Assembly (NCBI GenBank): GCA_947587115.1
Contig: CANPXY010000003.1
Location: 1-37,097, forward strand
DNA length: 37,097 nucleotides
Origin: an uncultured Bacilli bacterium
Lineage (GTDB): Bacteria > Bacillota_I > Bacilli_A > RF39 > UBA660
Direction: 5' to 3'
Position 1 is the stretch's first letter. Each line of letters opens with the position of its first letter. The notes below the pieces were generated by a model. The model was not told where the DNA came from. It did not search any database and saw nothing but the letters and a program-made list of their open reading frames with translations. Made by a program: the position numbers and the translations under genes. Of the stretch, positions 31,419-37,097 are shown in pieces.

Positions 31419-31911
31419 TTATCTTTTATTTTGTAACACCATCTATCAAAGTGTAACTAAAAAAGAAGCCATAAATCCACCAGTAAAAGAGGAACAGCAA
31501 GATTACTATGCATATTTAGAAATACCCAAGTTGAATCTAAAGCAAGAACTGTTCCCAAAAGAGGATACAAGAAACCAAGTAGATGAAAACGTCACCATTT
31601 TAGAGCCTTCCGAACTCCCCGATCAAGAGCACTCGATTTTAATTTTAGCAGCCCATTCGGGAACGGGAGCACATGCCTATTTTAACCAATTAGATCAACT
31701 CGATATCGATGATCGAATCATCGTTACTTATAAGCAAAAAGCCTATCAATATCAAATTACCAAGATATATGAAGAACGGAAAACAGGAACGATCCATATT
31801 CCCAAAGAAGAAAATCAAAACCAAATTATACTCACCACTTGCAGTCCAATAAACAACAATAAACAACTCATCATCAATGGGATTTTAATTCAAAAAGACA
31901 AGAGCATTTAA
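31372..31911 (+). CDS. sortase, adhesin-dedicated
   Basis: The 179-aa sortase has an N-terminal membrane segment (about 5-25), AYLEIPKLNLKQELFP (start of the beta barrel), catalytic His in LAAHSGTGAHAYF and catalytic Cys in IILTTCSP. After TTC the sequence is SPINNNKQLIINGIL: where most sortases have the catalytic Arg (..RLxV) this one has Lys-Gln. The ATG at 31372 lies inside the adhesin gene in another frame, with AGG about 6 nt upstream, so expression depends on translation of the adhesin gene. It presumably anchors the neighbouring VPNTR protein, an inference from adjacency. A strong terminator follows. Confidence 0.88.
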   Translation: MWKKHSIIISILLLCSYLLFCNTIYQSVTKKEAINPPVKEEQQDYYAYLEIPKLNLKQELFPKEDTRNQVDENVTILEPSELPDQEHSILILAAHSGTGAHAYFNQLDQLDIDDRIIVTYKQKAYQYQITKIYEERKTGTIHIPKEENQNQIILTTCSPINNNKQLIINGILIQKDKSI

Positions 31912-31928
31912 ATGTTCTTGTCTTTCTA
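31892..31928 (+). terminator. terminator of the adhesin-sortase operon
   Basis: AGACAAGAGCATTT (31896-31909) pairs with AAATGTTCTTGTCT (31910-31923), a very long stem with one G-U pair, followed by TTCT. The stem includes the sortase stop codon. The loop is minimal, so the top base pairs must open. Confidence 0.75.
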
Positions 31929-31941
31929 TAAATTTTGATAG

Positions 31942-31968
31942 CAAAAAAGCCTTAATAGGCTTTTTAAT
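31942..31968 (-). terminator. terminator of clpB
   Basis: On the minus strand AAAAAGCC-TATTAA-GGCTTTTTT (31966-31943) forms an 8-bp stem whose 3' arm runs into the T tract. It overlaps the clpB stop codon and could work in both directions. Confidence 0.75.
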
Positions 31969-34060
31969 TGTTTATAAATAATTGTTCTCCCTTTAGATCC
32001 ACTTTGACCGTAGTGCCATATTGAATATGATCCATCAATAATTCTTTAGCCAACATACTTTCAATAGTTTTGCTGACAAAGCGTTTTAATGGTCGTGCAC
32101 CATAGTTCACATCATATCCGTTCTCTAAGATATAAGAACGTGCTTCTTTGGTAAGTTCAATATGAATGTCCTGATCAGCAAGACGACGTTCGATATCATG
32201 AATCAATTTATCTAAGATCTCGTTCATAACTTCTTTACTCAACGGATTAAAGAAGATAATTTCATCAATTCGGTTGATAAATTCTGGACGGAAAGTCATC
32301 TGTAATTCTTTCATAACCAAGTCCTTTTTTCCCTCTAAGATGTGTTCACTACCCAAGTTGGAAGTCATGATGATGATCGTATTCTTAAAGTCTACTGTGC
32401 GACCATTAGAATCGGTTATTCTACCATCATCAAGAATCTGTAACAACAAGTTTAACACTTCTGGATGCGCTTTTTCAATTTCGTCGAACAAGACAATACT
32501 GTACGGATTACGACGAACTGCTTCTGTAAGCTGTCCTCCCTCTTCATAACCTACATATCCTGGAGGAGATCCGATCAGGCGTGAGACACTAAATTTTTCC
32601 ATGTACTCACTCATATCGATTCGAACCATGTGTTTTTCATCGTCGAACAATTCATAAGCTAAACTGCGTGCGACTTCGGTTTTACCAACACCAGTAGGAC
32701 CCAAGAAGATAAAAGAACCAATAGGTCGATTCGGATCTTTGATACCACTACGAGATTTCATAATAGCATCGCTCACTAAGTGAAGTGCTTCCTTTTGGCC
32801 CATGACTCGTTTTGCCAAATTGTCTTCCAAATGCAAAAGCTTTTCACGTTCTCCACTCATCAATTTGCTAAGTGGAATATTCGTCCATTTCGAAATAATT
32901 TCCGCAATGGATTCTTCAGTAACTGCGTCACTCAATATTTTATTTTCGTCAATTTTCTTTAATTCCTCAAGTTCCTTTTCAAGTTTTGGAATATCTCCGT
33001 GACGAAGTTTGGCTGCTTTTTCCAAGTCGTAAACATTCTCTGCTTGCTCCAAATCAAAGCGAGCTCTTTCAATCTCTTGTTTCTTGTTCTTAATTTGATC
33101 ATTGACGGTCTTCTCTTTTTCCCAAGCAACCTTCAACGCTTTTTCTTGCTCTTTTAAACGCTCTAATTCCTCGTCGATCTCTTCCCTACGTTTCTTCGAT
33201 AATTGATCTGTTTCCTTTTTAATTGCCTGACGCTCGATCTCAAGTTGCATGATCTCTCTTGTAAGGGTATCAAGTTCATTTGGAACAGAATCCATCTGTA
33301 CTCGAATCGTTGCGCATGCTTCATCGACCAAGTCGATGGCTTTATCTGGCAAGAAACGATCGGTAATATAGCGATTGGACAAAGTAGCAGCCGCAATCAA
33401 CGCCTTATCGTGAATTGTTACACCATGATGAATCTCAAAACGTTCCTTTAGACCACGCAAAATCGTAATCGTATCCATGACCGTAGGTTCACTAACTTTA
33501 ATTTTTTGAAAGCGTCGCTCTAAGGCTCCATCTTTCTCAATATACTTACGATATTCGTTGAGAGTCGTTGCTCCAATAACATGAATTTCACCACGTGCCA
33601 ACATTGGCTTCAAAATGTTAGAGGTATCCATTGCACCCTCCATGTTGCCAGAGCCTACAATCGTATGAATTTCATCGATAAACATGATGATTTCGCCTTC
33701 GCTTTTCTTGATTTCGCTCAATACATTTTTAAGACGCTCTTCAAATTCACCACGATATTTAGCACCAGCAATCAAACTGGCCATATCCAATTCCCAGATG
33801 ACTTTATCTTTTAGACTGCTAGGAACATCCCCTTTGACAATACGAAGAGCCAATCCTTCCACGATCGCCGTTTTTCCAACACCTGGTTCTCCGATTAAAA
33901 CGGGGTTGTTCTTCGTCTTACGTGATAAGATACGCGTAATACTTCGAATCTCTTCATCACGGCCGATGACTGGGTCAATTTTACCGTTTTTCACAGCTTC
34001 ATTGATATTTCGACCATACTTTTCTAATACGTTTTCTTCTTGATTGTTTTCTTGATACAT
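31964..34060 (-). CDS. clpB: ClpB-type AAA+ disaggregase lacking the N domain
   Basis: The 698-aa protein has two AAA+ modules: Walker A GEPGVGKT and GPTGVGKT, Walker B FIDEIH and LFDEIEKAHPE, sensor/Arg-finger segments GATTLNEYRKYIEKDGALERRF, and a coiled-coil middle domain (about 270-400) that marks ClpB rather than ClpC. The usual N-terminal Clp_N domain (about 145 residues) is absent: the protein opens with the linker LEKYGRNINEAVKNGKIDPVIGR. The C-terminal D2 small domain is complete (YGARPLKRF). ClpB with DnaK rescues aggregated proteins after heat. ATG 34060 has AGAGGTG upstream. A CIRCE operator covers its promoter. A similar short ClpB occurs in mycoplasmas. Confidence 0.93.
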   Translation of the reverse strand: MYQENNQEENVLEKYGRNINEAVKNGKIDPVIGRDEEIRSITRILSRKTKNNPVLIGEPGVGKTAIVEGLALRIVKGDVPSSLKDKVIWELDMASLIAGAKYRGEFEERLKNVLSEIKKSEGEIIMFIDEIHTIVGSGNMEGAMDTSNILKPMLARGEIHVIGATTLNEYRKYIEKDGALERRFQKIKVSEPTVMDTITILRGLKERFEIHHGVTIHDKALIAAATLSNRYITDRFLPDKAIDLVDEACATIRVQMDSVPNELDTLTREIMQLEIERQAIKKETDQLSKKRREEIDEELERLKEQEKALKVAWEKEKTVNDQIKNKKQEIERARFDLEQAENVYDLEKAAKLRHGDIPKLEKELEELKKIDENKILSDAVTEESIAEIISKWTNIPLSKLMSGEREKLLHLEDNLAKRVMGQKEALHLVSDAIMKSRSGIKDPNRPIGSFIFLGPTGVGKTEVARSLAYELFDDEKHMVRIDMSEYMEKFSVSRLIGSPPGYVGYEEGGQLTEAVRRNPYSIVLFDEIEKAHPEVLNLLLQILDDGRITDSNGRTVDFKNTIIIMTSNLGSEHILEGKKDLVMKELQMTFRPEFINRIDEIIFFNPLSKEVMNEILDKLIHDIERRLADQDIHIELTKEARSYILENGYDVNYGARPLKRFVSKTIESMLAKELLMDHIQYGTTVKVDLKGEQLFINN

Positions 34061-34086
34061 AATATTCACCTCTTTATTCGAATTCT

Positions 34087-34127
34087 ATTATACTCAATTT
34101 TTAGCACTTGTCAATATAGAGTGCTAA
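34087..34127 (-). promoter_or_regulatory. clpB promoter under a CIRCE (HrcA) operator
   Basis: The element TTAGCACTT-N9-GAGTGCTAA (34101-34127) is a CIRCE inverted repeat with one mismatch from TTAGCACTC-N9-GAGTGCTAA. Inside it on the minus strand is TTGACA (34114-34109), with TATAAT 16 bp further (34092-34087). HrcA binding would cover the -35, so clpB should be repressed until heat shock. Confidence 0.92.
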
Positions 34128-34135
34128 AAACAGAC

Positions 34136-34166
34136 AAAAAAAGACAGTATCTTAAGATACTGCCTA
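34136..34166 (-). terminator. terminator of the S41 protease gene
   Basis: On the minus strand GCAGTATC-TTAA-GATACTGT (about 34163-34144) is followed by CTTTTTTTG. It lies at the protease stop codon and just upstream of the CIRCE element, shielding clpB from read-through. Confidence 0.85.
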
Positions 34167-35465
34167 CTTATTCGCTAATATTTCGATTGCTTTTTGTAAT
34201 TGATTATCCATCTCATCCGTAGGATTTTCGTAATAGGCATCATCAAGTTCTACTTCCACGGTCGGCTTTACACCGACACCATCGATCCAGTTTCCCTTTG
34301 GAGTCAGCCATTTCTGGGTCGTATATTTGATAGTCGCACCGCTTTTAAGTTCAAATGCTTTTTGAACAGTGCCCTTTCCATAAGAAGTGATACCGATAAT
34401 TTCGGAACCTTTGATCTCGTTTAATGCTGAAGCTAATATTTCAGAAGCAGAAGCACTGGCATGATTGATCAAGACAGCGATCTCATAATCGCGTTGCTCC
34501 TTGGTCCAATCATAAGTTGGCTCTTTAATTCCTTTCGTCTCGATCTGATATAAGATATCACCTTTTTTAAGAATCATCGCCAACATTTCAGATACTTGCG
34601 TCAAATGTCCACCTGGATTATCACGCACATCGATGATCAATCGGTCAATAGACTCTTTCTCTAACTTTTCTAGTTCAGTTTTAAACTGTTTGGAAGTATT
34701 AGAGGCAAAGATATCAATATCTAAATAACCAATTTTTTGATTGTTTCTCTCAAAAACTTTGGAAGTAACAGAAGTAAGTTCTACTTTATCACGTACGACG
34801 ACAAAATCCAAAGTCTCTTCACCTCTAGTTACGGTGATCTTTACCGTCGTGCCTTTGGTACCCTTGATCAAAGCTGAGATATCACTCAAGGCTTTCCCTT
34901 GGATATCCGTTCCATCTACCTGTTGAATTATATCGCCTACTTGTATCCCCGCCTTGCCTGCTGGAGAACCGTCAAATAGATAACTGATTTTTACAGTATC
35001 ATTTAAAAGTGTCATCTCCGCACCAATGCCGACATAACTACCCTCAACCTGCTCATTGAACGCTTCGCTTTCAGCAGCATCCATATAGGTAGAATGTGAA
35101 TCATTCAAATATTCAATCATTCCTTTGATTCCGGCATTCAACAGTTCATCCTGATCTAGTTCAAGATAATAATTATCCAAAATATTGTGGTAAGTATCTA
35201 CAAATTCTTCAAGATCATCTGAAATCATCTCTAATCCCGTAGAACTTTTTTGTTTTTCCCTAGAATAAGTCACCGCACTTCCGATAAGGGCTCCAAATAA
35301 AATAGCAATAATCATGATGATAATGACCTCTAAGGTATTAAAGCCCGAACGCTTTTCAACGACGATTTCTCTTACATCATCAGGAACTTCCTCAACTTTT
35401 GAAGATGTTTTTTGACGTTTGGGTTTTACAGTTGTTTTTTTCGTGTTTTCCCCTTGATCTTTCAT
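34164..35465 (-). CDS. S41-family C-terminal processing protease (CtpA/CtpB-like)
   Basis: The 433-aa protein has a lysine-rich cytoplasmic start (1-45), one membrane segment (about 46-68, LEVIIIMIIAILFGALIGSAV), and an extracellular part. The PDZ domain (about 120-215) has YVGIGAEM and GKAGIQVGDIIQQVDG. The S41 protease core has LIIDVRDNPGGHL, NHASASASEILASAL with the catalytic Ser, and YGKGTVQ with the catalytic Lys; it ends GVGVKPTVEVEL. Such proteases clip C-termini of envelope proteins or signalling factors (in Bacillus, CtpB processes SpoIVFA during sporulation). The usual Lys-Ser dyad is intact. It is probably a single-gene unit with GAGGTGG before the ATG. Confidence 0.93.
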   Translation of the reverse strand: MKDQGENTKKTTVKPKRQKTSSKVEEVPDDVREIVVEKRSGFNTLEVIIIMIIAILFGALIGSAVTYSREKQKSSTGLEMISDDLEEFVDTYHNILDNYYLELDQDELLNAGIKGMIEYLNDSHSTYMDAAESEAFNEQVEGSYVGIGAEMTLLNDTVKISYLFDGSPAGKAGIQVGDIIQQVDGTDIQGKALSDISALIKGTKGTTVKITVTRGEETLDFVVVRDKVELTSVTSKVFERNNQKIGYLDIDIFASNTSKQFKTELEKLEKESIDRLIIDVRDNPGGHLTQVSEMLAMILKKGDILYQIETKGIKEPTYDWTKEQRDYEIAVLINHASASASEILASALNEIKGSEIIGITSYGKGTVQKAFELKSGATIKYTTQKWLTPKGNWIDGVGVKPTVEVELDDAYYENPTDEMDNQLQKAIEILANK

Positions 35466-35550
35466 TCTTCCACCTCGATTGTACTACATTATAATCATAT
35501 CATAAACCATCTTAAATTAGAAGAATAAAGTAACATTCTCGTCAAAATGA

Positions 35551-35577
35551 CATGAAAAAAAGTGTCCAAAGACACTC
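35551..35577 (-). terminator. terminator behind tRNA-Asn
   Basis: On the minus strand AGTGTC-TTTG-GACACT (35575-35560) is followed by TTTTTTTC. It ends the transcript containing the tRNA. Confidence 0.85.
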
Positions 35578-35588
35578 TTATGTTCAGA

Positions 35589-35665
35589 TGGCGCCTCAAC
35601 TAGGACTTGAACCTAGGACCCCTTGATTAACAGTCAAGTGCTCTAACCAACTGAGCTATTAAGGC
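35589..35665 (-). tRNA. tRNA-Asn (anticodon GUU), CCA encoded
   Basis: A 77-nt cloverleaf: acceptor GCCTTAA pairs with TTGAGGC, the D arm has GCTC and GAGC around AGTTGGTTA, the anticodon arm is CTTGA-CTGTTAA-TCAAG with anticodon GTT at 35631-35629, and the T arm contains GTTCAAG. The discriminator is G and CCA is encoded at 35591-35589. No separate promoter is seen upstream, so it appears to be transcribed with the membrane-protein gene before it. Confidence 0.96.
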
Positions 35666-35685
35666 ATATCTCTAAAAAGAGATAT
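35666..35685 (-). other. perfect hairpin directly 5' of tRNA-Asn
   Basis: ATATCTCT-TTTT-AGAGATAT (35685-35666) is an 8-bp stem with a 4-nt loop. It ends exactly where the tRNA acceptor begins and starts 5 bp after the upstream gene's stop codon. No T run follows, so it is not a standard terminator. It may be a processing or stability signal in a shared transcript. Confidence 0.6.
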
Positions 35686-35690
35686 TAGTA

Positions 35691-36236
35691 TTATTTCCCA
35701 AATCCATTGAAATATTCAGAAATGGCTGCTTTTCCTTCATAAACTTCAGCAACGGCCTTATTTGAAAATTTCAAGAGCGCTGCATCATGGAAACGCAAAT
35801 CCGCAGGCTTTTGAACCCACAAGTTACTTCCTTCATCTGTCACATACATTTGGTTGAGCGGATTGGCAAGGTCGACTCTATAATATTCTAAAGCTCCACT
35901 TTTAAGTTTATAAGAGTTTAACAACGTTGTATATAGTCCGGCATCGGTCTTTGTACTATCATAAAACAATACCAAATACTCTGTGGCATTTTGATGAAAA
36001 CTTTCGCCAACTAAAATCTCTTCATATTGAATTTCAGTTTCATTCTCTTCACTAGAATTACCACCAAATTTAATCTTGCCAGTTACAATCGCTGTAAATA
36101 AATATACAACTGCCAACACTACCAAAACAATAATAGCAATCTTGATAACACTACTCATTTCAGGATTGTATACAGCATCAATCTTTTGCTTGTTTTTAGG
36201 AATCGTTGTCTTCCGTTTGGTCTCTTTCTTTTTCAT
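35691..36236 (-). CDS. membrane-anchored protein with thioredoxin-like tail, no CXXC (181 aa)
   Basis: A Lys-rich cytoplasmic start (1-35) is followed by one membrane segment (about 33-54, IKIAIIVLVVLAVVYLFTAIV). An extracellular domain follows whose pattern (EYLVLFYDST, YRVDLANPLNQ, FHDAALLKF, KAVAEVYEGKAAISEYF) resembles a thioredoxin fold: strand, helix, strand, then a late Gly/Ile segment. There is no CXXC, so a redox role is unlikely; a substrate-binding or stabilising role is possible. ATG 36236 with AGGTGG upstream is preferred over the earlier GTG. An extended -10 (TGTTATAAT, 36266-36258) precedes it. tRNA-Asn follows on the same transcript. Confidence 0.75.
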   Translation of the reverse strand: MKKKETKRKTTIPKNKQKIDAVYNPEMSSVIKIAIIVLVVLAVVYLFTAIVTGKIKFGGNSSEENETEIQYEEILVGESFHQNATEYLVLFYDSTKTDAGLYTTLLNSYKLKSGALEYYRVDLANPLNQMYVTDEGSNLWVQKPADLRFHDAALLKFSNKAVAEVYEGKAAISEYFNGFGK

Positions 36237-36257
36237 AGTATTCACCACCTAATCAAA

Positions 36258-36266
36258 ATTATAACA
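36258..36266 (-). promoter_or_regulatory. extended -10 promoter of the thioredoxin-like gene and tRNA
   Basis: The minus strand reads TG-T-TATAAT (36266-36258). No good -35 is visible at 17 bp. It lies about 20 nt before the start codon at 36236. Confidence 0.6.
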
Positions 36267-36272
36267 TACCAA

Positions 36273-36311
36273 AGAAAAAAAATAAACACGTTTTAAACGT
36301 GCTTATTTCAT
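36273..36311 (-). terminator. terminator of the YdcC/GerS-like gene
   Basis: On the minus strand AAATAA-x-CACGTTT pairs with AAACGTG-x-TTATTT (about 36309-36283) and runs into TTTTTTTTC. It overlaps the stop codon. Confidence 0.8.
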
Positions 36312-37007
36312 CGTTGGAATGACACTGATCGATTGGGCAATTTCGATTAATTCGATCTGATCCATTACATCACTTACCAAGTAATATTCAATCCCATTCG
36401 AAGTCCAAGTCAACGAATTATCAGTAATTGCCCCAATGGTATCGATAAACATATAAGGTTCTCCATAAGTCGGAATCACAGTAAACTCATCTTCTTTCCC
36501 TGCCGTCTCTTCTACTAACAAGAACGGCTTTTCGCCATCAAAAGATAAGATCACTCGTTCCCCATTCGTCTTCTCTACTCGATTTTGATCCGTTAACTTT
36601 GTTCCCGTCGGTATATAAAGTGGGTAGATAATATCTTCGATACTTCCCGTCTCGATCACGTCTTCCACAATAACCGAAGATTTCATGATTTCATCTAACA
36701 CAAAATGTTGGTCATCAAAATTCGGTTTCATGTCAATACTAGTAAATATCATCTTCATCTGTGGAACATCATTGTCACTCAATACTTCTACGGTCTTAAA
36801 ATTCAAATTTTTATCCAATGTAATTGTCTGCTTTACCAATTTTCGATTATTTGGATAATTCACACTCGTCGTAAAAGTATAGCTCTTTCCATCATCTTTA
36901 AACGTTTTGTTATTATCATTTTTTATATCATTTAAAAGTGACTGCAAAAGATAAATTTGTGAATTGTTGTATGGCCAATCGCTTTGAAACTTGAAGCTCT
37001 TGTTCAA
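36303..37007 (-). pseudogene. 5'-truncated YdcC/GerS-like outer-membrane-lipoprotein-carrier-type protein
   Basis: The readable 234 residues look like the C-terminal two thirds of a YdcC/GerS-type lipoprotein with a LolA-like fold: SLNKSFKFQSDWPYNNSQIYLLQSLLNDI at the start, later FTTSVNYPNNRKLVKQTITLD, and a C-terminal DUF4367-like part. In such proteins a signal peptide and about 100-130 residues precede VLTPSLNKSFKFQ. Here the in-frame upstream sequence gives only V-I-V-L-T-P-S before a TGA, and the 90 bp to the window edge are AT-rich without the expected coding. The TTG at 37007 has no Shine-Dalgarno. The gene is probably truncated or damaged at its 5' end, or the sequence there is misjoined. 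Confidence 0.6.
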
Positions 37008-37097
37008 AGAAGGTGTAAGTACTATAACTCACCAAAGTTTTAAACTTTCTATCCTTATTTATATATAGTACCTTATTTTTTAATTATTTTTATTATC

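Noticed and set aside
33684..34043. Plus-strand ORF of 119 codons antisense to clpB
   Set aside because: It mirrors the conserved first AAA+ module; the sense strand is certain and no promoter or ribosome-binding site exists.

Overview
This is a low-GC, Gram-positive (Bacillota-type) chromosomal segment. The signs are a Bacilli-like 16S 5' end, a classical T-box, a CIRCE element, SigA-type promoters (many with an extended -10), strong Shine-Dalgarno sites, a FemX/MurM-type peptidoglycan enzyme, a YtgP-type MurJ, a sortase with its substrate, and an ABC-F protein. The N-domain-less ClpB under CIRCE control resembles the arrangement in Mollicutes and their walled relatives. An uncultured gut Bacilli lineage of the Erysipelotrichia/RF39 kind is plausible, but this is inference. 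No prophage, IS element or CRISPR array was seen.

Layout. 1-660: 5' end of a 16S rRNA gene (minus strand) behind three stacked promoters. 784-3040: a nucleotide phosphatase (Ntdp/DUF402), a 51-aa membrane peptide and a FemX-like transferase. 3043-4881: an ABC-F protein with a possible leader ORF. 4934-6901: MurJ flippase and a 57-aa Cse60-like gene absent from simple ORF lists. 6957-9164: a small AT-rich accessory island (unknown 268-aa protein, a frame-broken gene, a histidine phosphatase) whose promoter carries an 11-G tract between -35 and -10; near-identical terminators bracket it. 9163-12211: a T-box operon of a small membrane protein plus leucyl-tRNA synthetase. 12189-14615: GH31 glucosidase. 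14717-17533: an operon of a D,D-carboxypeptidase (M15), a membrane-anchored unknown protein and DUF4186.

17557-20578: divergent plus-strand genes for a patatin-like lipase, a radical SAM protein and an MmcQ/YjbR protein. 20576-22921: a CapA-family protein, a candidate small RNA and a secreted two-repeat protein. 22919-27490: CorA, an oversized CDP-alcohol phosphatidyltransferase, DUF421 and formate-THF ligase. 27546-29765: a zinc/cadmium efflux ATPase with an SmtB-type repressor and its operator. 29937-31911: a thioester-domain adhesin whose gene overlaps its sortase gene. 31964-34127: ClpB with CIRCE. 34164-37007: a C-terminal processing protease, tRNA-Asn(GUU), a membrane protein with a thioredoxin-like tail, and an apparently 5'-truncated YdcC/GerS-like gene.

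The dominant theme is the cell envelope: lipid II flipping and bridge formation, cell-wall trimming, phospholipid synthesis and hydrolysis, CapA, a sortase-anchored adhesin and a secreted protease. Housekeeping genes (leuS, fhs, clpB) are interspersed. The most unusual items are the poly-G promoter with its bracketed island, the overlapping adhesin-sortase pair with an atypical sorting signal and atypical sortase active site, and the possible leader peptide of the ABC-F gene.
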